Part shown: one piece after another, positions 9,054 through 19,547 of the stretch
How the letters are laid out: each line of letters starts with the position of its first letter
Position numbering within the stretch: the stretch's first letter is position 1
Translations under genes and position numbers: made by a program
The notes under the pieces: model-generated
The model's database searches: none
What the model was told of the DNA's origin: nothing
The model's input: only the letters and a program-made list of their open reading frames with translations
NCBI RefSeq assembly: GCF_947495735.1
Contig: NZ_CANMAA010000001.1
Location: 496,001-560,000, forward strand
Source of the DNA: an uncultured Pseudokineococcus sp.
GTDB lineage: Bacteria; Actinomycetota; Actinomycetes; Actinomycetales; Quadrisphaeraceae
Length of the DNA stretch: 64,000 nucleotides
Reading direction: 5' to 3'

Positions 9054-10901
9054 GTGCTGCTGCGGATGTCGTCCCTGTTCGTGCGAACGCTGCGGGACGA
9101 CCCCGCCGAGGCGGAGGTCACGAGCCACAAGCTCCTGGTGCGGGCGGGCTACATCCGCCGCGCCGCGCCGGGCATCTACACGTGGCTGCCGCTCGGGCTG
9201 CGCGTGCTGCGCAACGTCGAGCGCGTCGTCCGCGAGGAGATGGACGGCATCGGCGGCCAGGAGGTGCTCTTCCCGGCGCTGCTGCCGCGCGAGCCCTACG
9301 AGGCCACCGGCCGCTGGACCGATTACGGCGACGGCATCTTCCGCCTCCAGGACCGCAGGGGCGGGGACTACCTGCTGGCGCCGACGCACGAGGAGGTCTT
9401 CACGCTCCTGGTGAAGGACCTGTACTCCTCGTACAAGGACCTGCCGCTCATCGCCTACCAGGTGCAGACGAAGTACCGCGACGAGGCGCGCCCGCGCGCC
9501 GGCCTCCTGCGCGGGCGCGAGTTCGTCATGAAGGACGCCTACTCCTTCGACGTCGACGACGCCGGCCTCGAGCGCAGCTACGCGCTCCACCGCGACGCCT
9601 ACCTGCGCGTCTTCGCGCGCCTCGGGCTCGAGGTGGTCGCGGTCAAGGCCATGTCGGGGGCCATGGGCGGCTCGATGTCGGAGGAGTTCCTGCACCCCAC
9701 CCCGGTCGGGGAGGACACCTTCGTGCGCTCGGCGGGCGGGTACGCCGCCAACGTCGAGGCGGTCACGACGACGGCGCCCGGGCCCGTGCCGTTCGACGGG
9801 CTCCCCGCCAGCCACGTCGAGGACACGCCGGGGACGCCGACGATCGACACGCTCGTCGCGCACCTGCAGCAGGCCCACCCCCGCGACGACCGCCCGTGGA
9901 CGGCGGCCGACACGCTGAAGAACGTGCTCGTCGTGCTCGTCCACCCGGACGGGCGCCGCGAGCCCCTCGCCGTCGGCCTGCCCGGCGACCGCGAGGTCGA
10001 CACGACGCGCCTGGAGGCCGTGCTCGCCCCGGCGACCGTCGCGCCGTTCGAGGCCGCCGACTTCGCCGCGCACCCCGAGGTGGTCAAGGGCTACCTCGGC
10101 CCCGGCGTCCTCGGCCCCAACGCGCCCCTCGGCGAGGACGGCGAGCGCGCCGCCTCGACGGTCCGCTACCTGCTCGACCCGCGCGTCGTCGACGGCACGC
10201 GCTGGGTCACCGGCGCCGACGCCGACGGCCGGCATGTCCTCGACCTCGTCGCCGGGCGCGACTTCACCGCGGACGGCGTCGTCGAGGCCGCCGAGGTGCG
10301 CGCGGGCGACCCGGCGCCGGACGGCTCCGGCCCGCTGGAGCTGGCCCGCGGCATGGAGATGGGCCACATCTTCGCCCTCGGCCGCCGGTACGCCGAGGCC
10401 CTCGGGCTCACGGTGCTGGACCAGAACGGCAAGCAGGTCACCGTGACCATGGGCTCCTACGGCATCGGGGTGAGCCGGGCGCTGGCCGCCGTCGCCGAGG
10501 CCGGCGCCGACGAGAAGGGCCTCGTCTGGCCCGCCGCGATCGCCCCGGCGCAGGTGCACGTCGTCGCGGCCGGCAAGGGCGAGGACGTCGTCGCCTACGC
10601 CGAGCAGCTGAGCAGCGACCTCGTCGCCGCCGGGCTCGACGTGCTGCTCGACGACCGGCCGAAGGTCTCCCCGGGCGTGAAGTTCAAGGACGCCGAGCTG
10701 CTCGGCATGCCCTTCGTCGTGCGCGTCGGCAAGCGGCTCGCGGACGGCGTCGTCGAGCTCGAGGACCGCCGCACGGGCGAGGTCGCCGAGGTCGCCGTCG
10801 GCGGCTCCACGACCGGCGCCGTCCTGGCCGCCGTGCGCGGCGAGCACGTGGGCGAGCACGGCAGCGACGTCCCCGACGGGTCGTCCGGCGGCCCCTCCTG
10901 A
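9054..10901 (+). CDS. proS: prolyl-tRNA synthetase
   Basis: A 615-residue class II aminoacyl-tRNA synthetase that charges tRNA-Pro in the cytoplasm. The N-terminus [20 protein letters not shown] matches the bacterial-type ProS of actinobacteria, which supports the GTG at 9054 over the internal ATG at 9066. Motif 2 is near [20 protein letters not shown], an editing (INS) domain occupies roughly residues 225-390, and the C-terminal anticodon-binding domain begins after [13 protein letters not shown]. Length and domain order are those of the long bacterial form. It stands alone behind its own leaderless promoter, and a TSUP permease gene starts 14 bases downstream. Confidence 0.97.
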   Translation: MLLRMSSLFVRTLRDDPAEAEVTSHKLLVRAGYIRRAAPGIYTWLPLGLRVLRNVERVVREEMDGIGGQEVLFPALLPREPYEATGRWTDYGDGIFRLQDRRGGDYLLAPTHEEVFTLLVKDLYSSYKDLPLIAYQVQTKYRDEARPRAGLLRGREFVMKDAYSFDVDDAGLERSYALHRDAYLRVFARLGLEVVAVKAMSGAMGGSMSEEFLHPTPVGEDTFVRSAGGYAANVEAVTTTAPGPVPFDGLPASHVEDTPGTPTIDTLVAHLQQAHPRDDRPWTAADTLKNVLVVLVHPDGRREPLAVGLPGDREVDTTRLEAVLAPATVAPFEAADFAAHPEVVKGYLGPGVLGPNAPLGEDGERAASTVRYLLDPRVVDGTRWVTGADADGRHVLDLVAGRDFTADGVVEAAEVRAGDPAPDGSGPLELARGMEMGHIFALGRRYAEALGLTVLDQNGKQVTVTMGSYGIGVSRALAAVAEAGADEKGLVWPAAIAPAQVHVVAAGKGEDVVAYAEQLSSDLVAAGLDVLLDDRPKVSPGVKFKDAELLGMPFVVRVGKRLADGVVELEDRRTGEVAEVAVGGSTTGAVLAAVRGEHVGEHGSDVPDGSSGGPS

Positions 10902-10915
10902 GCGGGGTCGTCCCC

Positions 10916-11761
10916 GTGCTGGCCGGCGCCCTCGCGGGGACGGCGAGCACCGGTGCCGGACCGGGTCTGCTCCCCGCGGACCTCGCTCTCGGCACGGTGC
11001 TCCTGCTCGTCCTCGCCGCGGCGACCGCCGGCTGGGTCGACGCGGTGGTCGGCGGCGGCGGGCTGGTCCAGCTCCCCGCGCTGCTGCTCGTCCCGGGCAT
11101 CGCGCCGGTGCAGGCGCTGGCGACCAACAAGCTCGCGGGCATCGCCGGGACGAGCGTGAGCGCCGCCACGTACCTGCGGCGCGTCCCCGAGGAGTCGCGG
11201 CCGTCGGCGCGCACCGCCGTCCCGATGGCGCTGCTCGCCCTCGCCGGGGCGGCCGGCGGTGCCGCGCTGGCGTCCTCGCTGCCCGGGGAGGCGCTGACGC
11301 CCCTGGTGCTGGTTGCGCTCGTCGTCGTCCTCGTCGTCGTGGTGGCCAAGCCGAAGCTCGGGGAGATCACTACCCAGCGCCTGGCCGGTGCCCGGGAGGT
11401 CGCCGCGGCGGCGCTCCTGGGCGCGGCGATCGGCGCCTACGACGGCCTGCTGGGGCCGGGCACCGGCACCTTCCTCGTCTTCGGTCTGGTCGGGGTGCTG
11501 GGTCTGGCGTTCCTGCGCGCGACCGCCACGGCCAAGGTCGTCAACGTGGCCACGAACCTGGGGGCCCTGATCGTCTTCGTCCCGCAGGGCCACGTCGTCT
11601 GGGGCCTCGGCGTCCTCATGGCGCTCGCCAACGTCGCCGGCGGCTACGTGGGCGCCCGCACCGCCGTCGCCCGGGGCAGCCGGTTCGTGCGCGTCGTCTT
11701 CCTCGTGGTCGTCAGCGCGCTCGTGGTGCGCCTGACCGCCGACGTGCTCGGCCTGGCGTAG
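10916..11761 (+). CDS. TSUP (TauE/SafE) family membrane permease
   Basis: A 281-residue membrane protein with about eight hydrophobic segments in two similar halves. The first half contains TAGWVDAVVGGGGLVQLPAL and the second AIGAYDGLLGPGTGTFLVF, the paired glycine-rich loops characteristic of the TauE/SafE (formerly DUF81) family. Members move sulfite, sulfonates or other small anions across the membrane; the substrate here is unknown. The start at GTG 10916 is the first in-frame start after proS and gives a sensible first helix after about 20 residues. It may be cotranscribed with proS. Confidence 0.85.
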   Translation: MLAGALAGTASTGAGPGLLPADLALGTVLLLVLAAATAGWVDAVVGGGGLVQLPALLLVPGIAPVQALATNKLAGIAGTSVSAATYLRRVPEESRPSARTAVPMALLALAGAAGGAALASSLPGEALTPLVLVALVVVLVVVVAKPKLGEITTQRLAGAREVAAAALLGAAIGAYDGLLGPGTGTFLVFGLVGVLGLAFLRATATAKVVNVATNLGALIVFVPQGHVVWGLGVLMALANVAGGYVGARTAVARGSRFVRVVFLVVVSALVVRLTADVLGLA

Positions 11762-11803
11762 CCCGACGGGCGCGCGAGCCGACGGCCCGTCCCGCCCGGT
11801 GCG

Positions 11804-12874
11804 CTACGGCGCGGCGGTGCCCGGCAGCGCGAGGGTCGCCGCGTCGGCCGGGCGCGGCCGCCACGCGGCCGCCGTGACGGAGGTGCGGGCGAGCACGTCG
11901 GCGGCGAGCAGGCGCTCCTCGCCGTCGAGCGCGGGCACGGCCTCGAGGGCGGTCGCGGCGAGGCGCTCCAGCACGACGACGACGAGGCCCACCGCGTCCT
12001 CGGGACCCGTGACCGGACCGGGAAGCGCGTACCCCGGCGCGGGGACCGGGGTCGGCCCGCCGGCGACCGCGCCGGCGAGGGCCTGCGCCTCCAGCACGAG
12101 GGCGTCGCGCAGCGCCAGCGCCCGCGCGCGGTCGTCGTCCCCCAGCGCCGCCGCCGCGACCTCGGCGGCCCGCGAGGCGGCGAGCTGCCCGTCGACGACG
12201 TCGAGCAGCGCAGCGGCACCGCGCGGGACGGGTGCGCCGGTCGCCCCGGGCTCGCCCGAGCCGACGGCGTCGCCGTCCGCGGGCGCGGGGAGCGGGGGCG
12301 CGGCGGGTGCCGGCAGGGCGGCGGCCGCGGCGAGCGATTCCGCCAGCAGCGCGCGCGAGGCCGCCACGGAGGTCAGCAGGCGCGCCAGGCCGGGCGACGT
12401 GCCCGGCACGGCCGCGCGCGCCGACCCCGCCGCGGCGACGAGCTCGGCCAGCAGCGCCTCCGCCGACGGCGCCTCCGCCACCAGCGCCTCCGCGGACGGC
12501 GCCGGGGCCGACGGCGCACCCGTGGCGGTCGCCGTCGGTGCGGCGGCGTCCACGGGCTCGCCCAGCTGCTCCCGGTGGACGGCGCAGACGTCCACCACCA
12601 GGGCGAGCGCGGGAGCGAGCGCCGCGGGATCGGGCTCGAGCAGCGCCGCGGACGCGCGCAGCGCGCCGGCGGCGCCGGCGGCCTCCCGGCGCGCCAGCTC
12701 GTCCGCGTCGGGCACGGGCGGGGCGGGCGCGCCCGGCCAGTCGGGGTCGACCCGCACCTCGTCGAGGGCGGGCAGGCGGGAGCAGCCGGCGAGCGGTGCG
12801 CCGAGCGCCGCGAGCGCGAGCAGCCCCAGCGCCCGCCGCCGGGTCGGCGACCCGGGGAGTGGTCGGCTCGGCAC
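11804..12874 (-). CDS. DUF4439-type ferritin-like lipoprotein
   Basis: A 356-residue exported lipoprotein. A twin-arginine-like run (RRRALGLL) precedes a hydrophobic stretch and a lipobox LAG-Cys31. The mature part is almost entirely Ala-rich helix, with a variable Ala/Pro insert near residues 110-130 and a C-terminal helical bundle of about 140 residues (LLDVVDGQLAASRAAEVAAA through LERLAATALEAV). This matches the actinobacterial DUF4439 family, predicted to be ferritin-like; no function is known to me. It is convergent with the TSUP gene. A CAGCAT element ends 6 bases before the GTG start, so the mRNA may be leaderless. Confidence 0.75.
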   Translation of the reverse strand: MPSRPLPGSPTRRRALGLLALAALGAPLAGCSRLPALDEVRVDPDWPGAPAPPVPDADELARREAAGAAGALRASAALLEPDPAALAPALALVVDVCAVHREQLGEPVDAAAPTATATGAPSAPAPSAEALVAEAPSAEALLAELVAAAGSARAAVPGTSPGLARLLTSVAASRALLAESLAAAAALPAPAAPPLPAPADGDAVGSGEPGATGAPVPRGAAALLDVVDGQLAASRAAEVAAAALGDDDRARALALRDALVLEAQALAGAVAGGPTPVPAPGYALPGPVTGPEDAVGLVVVVLERLAATALEAVPALDGEERLLAADVLARTSVTAAAWRPRPADAATLALPGTAAP

Positions 12875-12880
12875 GCCGCG

Positions 12881-12886
12881 ATGCTG
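12881..12886 (-). promoter_or_regulatory. possible -10 (CAGCAT) before the DUF4439 gene
   Basis: CAGCAT on the minus strand ends exactly 6 bases before GTG 12874. It departs from TANNNT only at the first base and has the same spacing as the clear leaderless promoters in the window. Weak on its own. Confidence 0.3.
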
Positions 12887-13008
12887 CCACGTCCGGCGCG
12901 CCGGCCGAGGAGGGCAGCGGGCGCCCGCCCCGGGGGGCCACCGCCGAGGGCGGGGTCGGGGCCCCGGTGACGGCGGTGCGGCGCGCGGCCCCGCCGGCGG
13001 CCGTGTGC

Positions 13009-13014
13009 CACCGT
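13009..13014 (+). promoter_or_regulatory. possible -10 (CACCGT) before the GNAT gene
   Basis: CACCGT ends 6 bases before ATG 13021 and no ribosome-binding site is visible. It would be a leaderless start with a C in the first position of the hexamer. Weak on its own. Confidence 0.3.
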
Positions 13015-13020
13015 GCGCGC

Positions 13021-13677
13021 ATGCCCGTCCCGGACCGCGCCGGCAGCCCGGGGAGCCTGGACGGCCCGCTCCACGACGCGACCACCGCTCGGTTGGGCCT
13101 GCGCGCGCCGGTCGCCGAGGACGCCGGGGTGCTGCACGAGCGGGTCATGACCGACCCGCGCACGTGGGAGCTCGACGCGGCCCTGCGCCCCGGCGCGGCC
13201 GTCGAGGTGGCCGAGCAGCTGCGCACGCAGGTCGAGCGGTGGCGCCGGCACGGGCTCGGCTCGTGGGTGGTGCGGGAGCTCGCGGGGCCGGGAGCCGGAG
13301 CGCCGGTCGGCATCGGCGGGTGCTCCCTGCCGACCGACCGCGCCTGGAACCTCGCCTTCCGCCTCCGGCCCGCCGTCTGGGGCCGCGGGTACGGCGTCGA
13401 GCTCGCCGTCGCCGCGCTCACCGCGGCGCACCGGGTGCGCCCCGACCTGCCCGTGACGGCCGTCGCCGTCGAGGCGAACGCGCCGTCGCGCCGGGTGCTC
13501 GAGCGCTCGGGCCTGGTGGAGGTCGCCAGGGCCCCGGACCCGCGGGGGCTCTCGCCGTCACCGGTGTGCCTCCACGCGGACCGGCCGCTGCCGCAGGAGC
13601 TCGTGCAGGCCCTGCTCGCGTGGCGACCGCGGCGACCCCCCGTCGTGCCGGACGGGGCAGCCCCGGGCGCCGGATAG
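13021..13677 (+). CDS. GNAT family N-acetyltransferase
   Basis: A 218-residue cytoplasmic protein of the acetyl-CoA-dependent GNAT superfamily. After a short Gly/Pro-rich N-terminus, TARLGLRAPVAEDAG begins the fold as in RimJ/RimL-like enzymes. The acetyl-CoA-binding stretch is WGRGYGVELAVAAL, and VAVEANAPSRRVLERSGLVE is the family's conserved C-terminal motif. The acceptor may be a protein N-terminus or small amine; sequence does not tell. The stop codon TAG is part of the -10 element used by the downstream rimP operon. Confidence 0.85.
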   Translation: MPVPDRAGSPGSLDGPLHDATTARLGLRAPVAEDAGVLHERVMTDPRTWELDAALRPGAAVEVAEQLRTQVERWRRHGLGSWVVRELAGPGAGAPVGIGGCSLPTDRAWNLAFRLRPAVWGRGYGVELAVAALTAAHRVRPDLPVTAVAVEANAPSRRVLERSGLVEVARAPDPRGLSPSPVCLHADRPLPQELVQALLAWRPRRPPVVPDGAAPGAG

Positions 13678-13680
13678 TCT
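13675..13680 (+). promoter_or_regulatory. -10 element TAGTCT of the rimP-nusA-ylxR operon
   Basis: TAGTCT overlaps the stop codon of the GNAT gene and lies about 110 bases before the rimP start, giving a leader of roughly 100 bases. No strong -35 is visible. The leader is GC-rich, and I found no recognisable riboswitch in it. Confidence 0.45.
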
Positions 13681-13789
13681 CCTCGTCCCGGCCGTCCGGC
13701 CGGCGGGGCGCGAGAGCGCGCCCCCACCGCACGACCGCCCCGGCAGCGCGCCGGGCGGAGCAGGACACAACTGGACACGGGAGGACGTC

Positions 13790-14365
13790 GTGGCGAGCAG
13801 CGCCCCGAGCAGGCCGGCGGAGCTCACGGAGCTCCTGGACCCCGTGGTCTCCGCCGCGGGTCTCGTGCTGGAGTCCGTCACCGTGACCCCCGCGGGGCGC
13901 CGCCGCGTGGTGCGGGTCACCGTGGACCTCCCGGAGGACGCCGTCGGCTCCATGTCCCTCGACCAGGCCGCCGAGGCGACCCGCGCGGTCTCCACCGCGC
14001 TGGACGACGCCGGCGCGTTCGGCGAGCAGCCGTACCTCCTGGAGGTCGGCAGCCCCGGCGTGGACCGGCCGCTGACCGAGCCGCGCCACTGGCGCCGCGC
14101 CCGCACCCGCCTCGTGGCGGTCGACGTCCGCGACGAGGGCGGCACCGTGCGCCGGGTCACCGGGCGCGTCGTCGAGGCCGGCGACGACGGCGTCGTCCTC
14201 CTCGAGGGCGAGACGCGCGTGGAGGCCGCCTGGGAGCAGCTCGGGCGCGGTGCGGTGCAGGTGGAGTTCCGCCGCCACGACGACGACGCGGACGACCAGG
14301 ACGACGACGCGGACGACCAGGACGACGACGCGGACGAGCACGACGAGGACGAGGACGAGGTCTGA
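13790..14365 (+). CDS. rimP: ribosome maturation factor RimP
   Basis: A 191-residue factor for 30S subunit maturation. The N-terminal alpha/beta domain includes [20 protein letters not shown], and [20 protein letters not shown] (about residues 83-102) is the RimP signature joining the two domains, followed by the SH3-like C-terminal domain. The last 30 residues are an unusual acidic tail made of three heptads of the form DDDADDQ, encoded by a 21-bp tandem repeat at 14278-14340. The gene ends TGATG with the nusA start inside, so translation is coupled. It heads the usual rimP-nusA-ylxR-infB order. Confidence 0.95.
   Translation: MASSAPSRPAELTELLDPVVSAAGLVLESVTVTPAGRRRVVRVTVDLPEDAVGSMSLDQAAEATRAVSTALDDAGAFGEQPYLLEVGSPGVDRPLTEPRHWRRARTRLVAVDVRDEGGTVRRVTGRVVEAGDDGVVLLEGETRVEAAWEQLGRGAVQVEFRRHDDDADDQDDDADDQDDDADEHDEDEDEV
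14278..14340 (+). repeat. 21-bp tandem repeat in the rimP 3' end
   Basis: Three consecutive copies of about 21 bases (core CGACGACGCGGACGACCAGG) encode repeated DDDADDQ heptads. The repeat is in frame, so copy-number changes would lengthen or shorten the acidic tail without a frameshift. Confidence 0.8.
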
Positions 14366-15579
14366 TGGACATCGACATGGCGGCGCTGCGAGCGCTCGAG
14401 CGCGAGAAGGAGATCCCGCTCGACGTGCTCGTGGACGCGATCGAGGGCGCGCTGCTGCTGGCCTACCAGCGCACGGAGGGCGGGGCGGCGCGCGCTCGCG
14501 TCGAGCTCGACCGCAAGAGCGGCCGGGTCACCGTCTGGGCGCGCGAGCAGCAGCCCCCGGCGCCCGAGGCAGCCGAGGGTGACGAGCCGCCGCAGCCCCC
14601 GCCGGCGGCCCGCGAGTACGACGACACGCCGAGCGACTTCGGCCGCGTGGCCGCCTCGACGATGCGCCAGGTGATCTTCCAGCGGATGCGCGAGGCCGAG
14701 GACGCGGCCGTGCTGGGGGAGTTCCAGGGCCGCGAGGGCGACGTCATCTCCGGCGTCGTGCAGCAGGGACGCGACCGCTCGATGGTCCACGTCGACCTCG
14801 GGAGCGTCGAGGGCGTCATGCCGCCGGCGGAGCAGGTGCCGGGGGAGACCTACCCGCACGGCTCGCGCGTCCGGGCGATCGTGGTGTCCGTGCGACGGGG
14901 GATGCGCGGGCCCTCGATCACGCTGTCGCGCACCCACCCCGACCTCGTGCGGGAGCTCTTCGCGCTCGAGGTGCCGGAGATCGCCGACGGCGCGGTGGAG
15001 ATCGTCGCCCTGGCCCGCGAGGCCGGGCACCGCACCAAGGTCGCGGTCCGCACGGACGTCGCCGGGCTCAACCCCAAGGGCGCGTGCATCGGCCCCATGG
15101 GCCAGCGCGTGCGCGCGGTCATGGCCGAGCTGCGCGAGGAGAAGATCGACATCGTCGACTGGGACGACGACCCGGCCCGCTTCGTCGCCGCGGCCCTCTC
15201 GCCCGCCCGCGTCTCGAGCGTCGAGGTCGTCGACGCGGAGGCCCGCTCCTGCCGCGTCGTCGTGCCCGACTACCAGCTCTCGCTCGCCATCGGCAAGGAG
15301 GGCCAGAACGCCCGGCTCGCCGCGCGGCTCACCGGCTGGCGCATCGACATCCGCAGCGACACCGCTCCCGAGCCGCCGCCGCTCGACCCGTCCGCCCCGC
15401 GCCGCGAGCCCCTGCGGGGGGGCCCGCGCACGGGTGAGGCCGGCGGCCGCGGCGGTCCGCGTGACGGCGGCCCCCGGACCGGCGGGCCCCGGACGGGTGG
15501 ACCCCGCGCGGGTGCCCCCCGCACGGGCGGCCCTCGCGGCGGGGCCGCGGGTCCGCCGCGCCGCGACCCCCGCGGGTGA
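14365..15579 (+). CDS. nusA: transcription termination/antitermination factor NusA
   Basis: A 404-residue RNA-polymerase-binding factor. An N-terminal domain ([20 protein letters not shown]) is followed by an S1 domain ([20 protein letters not shown]) and two KH domains; the first contains [18 protein letters not shown] and the second [19 protein letters not shown]. After residue 335 comes a low-complexity tail of repeated GPRTGG units instead of the acidic repeats of enterobacterial NusA. ATG 14365 overlaps the rimP stop. The ylxR start overlaps its own stop as GTGA. Confidence 0.96.
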   Translation: MDIDMAALRALEREKEIPLDVLVDAIEGALLLAYQRTEGGAARARVELDRKSGRVTVWAREQQPPAPEAAEGDEPPQPPPAAREYDDTPSDFGRVAASTMRQVIFQRMREAEDAAVLGEFQGREGDVISGVVQQGRDRSMVHVDLGSVEGVMPPAEQVPGETYPHGSRVRAIVVSVRRGMRGPSITLSRTHPDLVRELFALEVPEIADGAVEIVALAREAGHRTKVAVRTDVAGLNPKGACIGPMGQRVRAVMAELREEKIDIVDWDDDPARFVAAALSPARVSSVEVVDAEARSCRVVVPDYQLSLAIGKEGQNARLAARLTGWRIDIRSDTAPEPPPLDPSAPRREPLRGGPRTGEAGGRGGPRDGGPRTGGPRTGGPRAGAPRTGGPRGGAAGPPRRDPRG

Positions 15580-15971
15580 GGCCCGCGGGGGGCGCCGCGG
15601 GGGAGCGGCACCGCCCTCGTCGCACCTGCGTGGGCTGCCGCGCCACGACGACGGCCGACGAGCTGCTGCGCCTGGCCCTGCCCGGCTCGGCTCCCTCGGG
15701 CTCGGCTCCTCCGGGCACGGCTCTACCGGGCACGGCGCCGTCGGTCCCGGCGCCGGACCTCCCCGCGCCGGAGGGCGGCGGCTCGACGCCCGCGGTGGTG
15801 CCGGACGTGCGGCGGCGCCTCGGCGGGCGCGGGGCCTGGCTGCACCCCGACCCCGCGTGCCTGGCCCTCGCCGTCCGCCGACGAGCGCTGCCGCGCGCCC
15901 TGCGGGTGCCGCCGCCGGTCGACGTCAGCGCCGTCGAGGCGCTGCTGGCACCGCGCGGCGACGCGGGCTGA
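15576..15971 (+). CDS. ylxR: YlxR family RNA-binding protein (DUF448)
   Basis: A 131-residue small basic protein with the family signature [18 protein letters not shown] near residues 16-33, and [20 protein letters not shown] near 84-103. Between these halves lies a Pro/Ser/Gly insert made of repeated [15 protein letters not shown] units, longer than in typical YlxR proteins. YlxR proteins bind RNA or RNase P in other bacteria. GTG 15576 overlaps the nusA stop. The next gene, infB, is 375 bases away behind its own promoter. Confidence 0.9.
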   Translation: MRPAGGAAGERHRPRRTCVGCRATTTADELLRLALPGSAPSGSAPPGTALPGTAPSVPAPDLPAPEGGGSTPAVVPDVRRRLGGRGAWLHPDPACLALAVRRRALPRALRVPPPVDVSAVEALLAPRGDAG

Positions 15972-16346
15972 GCCGCGCTCGGCGCACCCCGGGAGGACGG
16001 CGCTCCTGGGCGGCGCCGCACCCGGTGGCAGCCGCGGCTCCCGACCCCCGGCGAGCACTCCCGGTGCGCCGTCCGGACGCCGCGACCGGTCCGAGCGGGC
16101 CCCGTGGTGACGCGCAGTGGCGCGGAGGGGGCACAATGGTCTGCGGTGCGTCGGTCTCCCGGTCGACGCCCGCTCCCGCCGACGCCCTCGGGCGGGCGGG
16201 TCCGCTCCACGGCACCACCCCGGGACGACGGTCGATATCGAGAGCGGGTCGGCATCTGATGGGCACCCGATGAGCTCCCAGCGATGAGCACCCCCCAGCA
16301 TTGATCGGCTCGTGCCTGCCATGGCCCGGGCCAGGACAGGAGAGAT
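15972..16346 (+). other. infB leader region with promoter and coupled mini-ORFs
   Basis: 375 bases without a conventional gene. It holds a GGCACAATGG promoter element at 16130-16139, then roughly 200 bases of leader. Near its 3' end are three very short reading frames, 16259-16273 (MGTR), 16270-16287 (MSSQR) and 16284-16304 (MSTPQH), each overlapping the next as ATGA. The infB GTG follows 42 bases later with AGGAG just upstream. Nothing else is recognisable. Confidence 0.5.
16130..16139 (+). promoter_or_regulatory. promoter element GGCACAATGG upstream of infB
   Basis: The hexamer CACAAT (16132-16137) fits a -10 element, with a GTGACG-like -35 about 19 bases upstream. The ten-base context is shared with sites before ribF, the FMN riboswitch and the DEAD-box helicase. 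It would give infB a leader of about 200 bases. Confidence 0.5.
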
Positions 16347-19300
16347 GTGGCAAAGCCCCGGGTCCACGAGATCGCCAAGGATCTCGGCGTCGAGAGCAAG
16401 GTCGTGCTGGCCAAGCTCCAGGAGATGGGGGAGTTCGTCCGGTCGGCATCGTCGACCGTCGAGGCTCCCGTCGTCCGACGCCTGAAGGACGCGTTCCCCG
16501 CCGCTGACGGCGCGGGCGCCTCCACCAGCACCCCCCCGAGCTCCGGCGGCAGCCGGAGCAGCGCGGCCCGTCCGGGCCCCGCGCGCCCCGCAGCCCCGAC
16601 GTCGGCCGCGGCCGGCTCCGGCGCCCCCGCGCAGCCGCGCCCCGCCGGCCCGGCGCCCACGCCGGGTCCCCAGGCGCAGCGTCCCGCCCCGGCCCCCGAG
16701 GTCCCCGCGGCGCCCGCCCCGGCACCGCAGGCCCCGGCGCCCCAGAGCCCGGCCCCCCAGGTCCCGCAGGCGCCGGCCGCCCGTGCCGACCAGGGCGCCC
16801 CCGGCGGCGCGCCGAGCCCCGGCGCCCGGCCCGGGCCCGCGCGTCCCGCCCCGCAGGCGCCCCAGGCGCCGGCGGCCCGCTCGAGCGAGCGGCCCGCCCC
16901 CGGCGGTCGTCCCTCGTCCGGCGAGCGCGGCGGCCGCCCCGGCGGCCCCACGCGCCCGGGCAACAACCCCTTCGCGACGAGCCAGGGCATGCCCCGGCCC
17001 GGCGCGCGCCCCGGTCCCGCGGACCGCGGCGACGCCCCCGCCCGTCCCGGCGGCGACCGTCCCGCGGGCGAGCGCCCCGCCGGCGACCGTCCGACCGGGG
17101 ACCGTCCCGGCGGCGAGCGCAGCGGCGCGGCCGCCGGTGGCGGCCCCCGCCCCGGCGCCCCGCGCCCGGGCAACAACCCCTTCGCCACGAGCCAGGGCAT
17201 GCCCCGCGGCGGCGGTCCCCGTCCCGGGGGTCCGGCCGGTGCGGGCGCGGGTGCCGCGGCCGGCGCCGGCGACCGTCCGGGCGGACCTCGCCCGGCGCCC
17301 CGTCCCGGTGGTGCGGCGGGCCCCGGTGGCCCCCGCCCGAACCCGGGCATGATGCCCGGCCGCTCCACGGTCGGTCGTCCGGGCGCCCCGGCGCGCGGCG
17401 GTCGCCCGGGTGCGCCCGGACGCCCCGGTGCGGGCGGTCGTCCCGGCGGCGGCGGCCCCGGCGGTCCCCCCGGTGCGGGCGGCGGCGGCTTCCGCGGCCG
17501 CGGCGGCGGCGGTCGCGGTGCGACCGCCGGCGCGTTCGGCCGCAGCGGCGGTCGTCCGGTCCGCGGGCGCAAGAGCAAGCGCGCGAAGCGCCAGGAGTAC
17601 GAGGCGATGCAGGCGCCGTCGGTCGGCGGCGTCACCGTCCCCCGCGGCGACGGCTCGACCGTCATCCGCATCCGCCAGGGCGCGTCCCTGACGGACTTCG
17701 CGGAGCGGATCGAGGCGAACCCGGCGAGCCTGGTCACCGTGCTGTTCCACCTCGGTGAGATGGCCACGGCGACGCAGTCCCTCGACGAGGACACCTTCAA
17801 GCTGCTCGGCACCGAGCTCGGCTACGACATCTCCCTCGTGTCGCCGGAGGAGGAGGAGCGCGAGCTCTTCGCGTCCTTCGACATCGACCTCGAGGGCGAG
17901 CTCGAGGGCGAGGGCGACGACGTCCTGGAGCAGCGGCCGCCGGTCGTCACGGTCATGGGCCACGTCGACCACGGCAAGACGCGCCTGCTGGACGCCATCC
18001 GCTCCGCGGACGTCGTCTCCGGCGAGGCCGGTGGCATCACGCAGGCCATCGGCGCCTACCAGGTGCTGACCCAGCACGAGGGCGCCGACCGCGCCATCAC
18101 GTTCATCGACACCCCGGGTCACGAGGCCTTCACGGCCATGCGAGCCCGCGGTGCCGACGTCACCGACATCGTGGTGCTCGTGGTCGCGGCCGACGACGGC
18201 GTGATGCCCCAGACGATCGAGGCGCTGAACCACGCCCAGGCGGCCGGCGTGCCGATCGTCGTGGCCGTCAACAAGATCGACAAGGACGGCGCCAACCCGG
18301 ACAAGGTCAAGCAGCAGCTGACCGAGTACAACCTGGTCGCCGAGGAGTACGGCGGCGACACGATGTTCGTCGAGGTCTCCGCGCGGGAGAACGTGAACAT
18401 CGACGGGCTGCTCGACGCCGTCCTGCTCACCGCGGACGCGGCGCTCGACCTGCGCGCCAACCCCGACAAGGACGCGCGCGGCGTCGCCATCGAGGCCCAC
18501 CTCGACAAGGGCCGCGGCTCCGTCGCCACGGTGCTCGTGCAGTCGGGGACGCTGCGGGTCGGCGACGCGATCGTCGCCGGCGGCGCCCACGGCCGCGTGC
18601 GCGCCATGCTCGACGAGCGCGGCGGCACCGTCACCGAGGCGGGGCCCTCCCGCCCCGTGCAGGTGCTCGGCCTCACCCAGGTCCCGGGCGCCGGCGACAC
18701 GTTCCTCGTGGCGTCCGACGACCGCACGGCCCGGCAGATCGCCGAGCGCCGCGAGGCGAGCGAGCGCGCCGCCCTCCTGGCCAAGCGCCGCAAGCGCATC
18801 AGCCTCGAGGACCTCACCGCCGCCCTGGCCGAGGGGAAGGTCGACAACCTCAACCTCATCCTCAAGGGCGACGGGTCCGGCTCGGTCGAGGCGCTGGAGG
18901 AGGCGCTGCTCAAGATCGACGTCGGCGAGGAGGTCGCGCTGCGGATCATCCACCGCGGCGTGGGCGCCATCACCCAGAACGACGTCAACCTCGCCACGGT
19001 CGACAACGCGATCATCATCGGCTACAACGTGCGCCCCGCCCCGCGGGTCGCCGAGCTGGCCGAGCGCGAGGGCGTGGACCTGCGGTTCTACTCGGTCATC
19101 TACGCGGTGATCGACGAGGTCGAGGCGTCGCTCAAGGGCATGCTCAAGCCCGAGTTCGAGGAGGCCCAGCTCGGCACCGCCGAGGTGCGCGAGGTCTTCC
19201 GGTCCTCCAAGTTCGGCAACATCGCCGGCTGCCTGGTCCGGACCGGCCTCATCCGCCGCAACTCGAAGGCGCGTCTGCTCCGCGACGGCGTCGTGGTCGG

Positions 19301-19457
19301 GAACGACCTCACGCTCTCCTCGCTGCGCCGCTTCAAGGACGACGCCACCGAGGTCCGCGAGGGCTACGAGTGCGGCATCGGGCTCGGGACGTTCAACGAC
19401 ATCAAGCCGGACGACGTCATCGAGACCTACGAGATGCGCGAGAAGCCGCGCGCCTGA
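16347..19457 (+). CDS. infB: translation initiation factor IF-2
   Basis: A 1036-residue GTPase that brings initiator tRNA to the 30S subunit. The N-terminal IF2-N domain is residues 1-55 ([20 protein letters not shown]). A very long Pro/Gly/Arg/Ala-rich linker runs to about residue 405 and contains two copies of [13 protein letters not shown] near residues 205 and 275. The second IF2-N domain follows, then the G domain with GHVDHGKT near 535, DTPGHEAFT near 587 and NKID near 640, and domains II-IV to the end. All nucleotide-binding motifs are intact. The GTG start follows AGGAG closely. A perfect hairpin 16 bases after the stop should end the transcript. Confidence 0.98.
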   Translation: MAKPRVHEIAKDLGVESKVVLAKLQEMGEFVRSASSTVEAPVVRRLKDAFPAADGAGASTSTPPSSGGSRSSAARPGPARPAAPTSAAAGSGAPAQPRPAGPAPTPGPQAQRPAPAPEVPAAPAPAPQAPAPQSPAPQVPQAPAARADQGAPGGAPSPGARPGPARPAPQAPQAPAARSSERPAPGGRPSSGERGGRPGGPTRPGNNPFATSQGMPRPGARPGPADRGDAPARPGGDRPAGERPAGDRPTGDRPGGERSGAAAGGGPRPGAPRPGNNPFATSQGMPRGGGPRPGGPAGAGAGAAAGAGDRPGGPRPAPRPGGAAGPGGPRPNPGMMPGRSTVGRPGAPARGGRPGAPGRPGAGGRPGGGGPGGPPGAGGGGFRGRGGGGRGATAGAFGRSGGRPVRGRKSKRAKRQEYEAMQAPSVGGVTVPRGDGSTVIRIRQGASLTDFAERIEANPASLVTVLFHLGEMATATQSLDEDTFKLLGTELGYDISLVSPEEEERELFASFDIDLEGELEGEGDDVLEQRPPVVTVMGHVDHGKTRLLDAIRSADVVSGEAGGITQAIGAYQVLTQHEGADRAITFIDTPGHEAFTAMRARGADVTDIVVLVVAADDGVMPQTIEALNHAQAAGVPIVVAVNKIDKDGANPDKVKQQLTEYNLVAEEYGGDTMFVEVSARENVNIDGLLDAVLLTADAALDLRANPDKDARGVAIEAHLDKGRGSVATVLVQSGTLRVGDAIVAGGAHGRVRAMLDERGGTVTEAGPSRPVQVLGLTQVPGAGDTFLVASDDRTARQIAERREASERAALLAKRRKRISLEDLTAALAEGKVDNLNLILKGDGSGSVEALEEALLKIDVGEEVALRIIHRGVGAITQNDVNLATVDNAIIIGYNVRPAPRVAELAEREGVDLRFYSVIYAVIDEVEASLKGMLKPEFEEAQLGTAEVREVFRSSKFGNIAGCLVRTGLIRRNSKARLLRDGVVVGNDLTLSSLRRFKDDATEVREGYECGIGLGTFNDIKPDDVIETYEMREKPRA

Positions 19458-19473
19458 GGCGCACGGCACTCCT

Positions 19474-19506
19474 GACGGGCGCCCCCGCACTGCGGGGGCG
19501 CCCGTC
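19474..19506 (+). terminator. hairpin terminator after infB
   Basis: A perfect inverted repeat, left arm GACGGGCGCCCCCGC and right arm its complement, with a 3-base loop. It starts 16 bases after the infB stop. There is no T-run, as is common for actinobacterial intrinsic terminators. Confidence 0.75.
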
Positions 19507-19547
19507 GGGCGCGTGCGGCCCCCGCACGGGGGAGAGGAGGAGGACGC

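Noticed and set aside
16954-17220. The repeated [13 protein letters not shown] segments in IF-2 as a novel motif.
   Set aside because: Similar GNNPF-type segments are usual in the N-terminal linker of actinobacterial IF-2.
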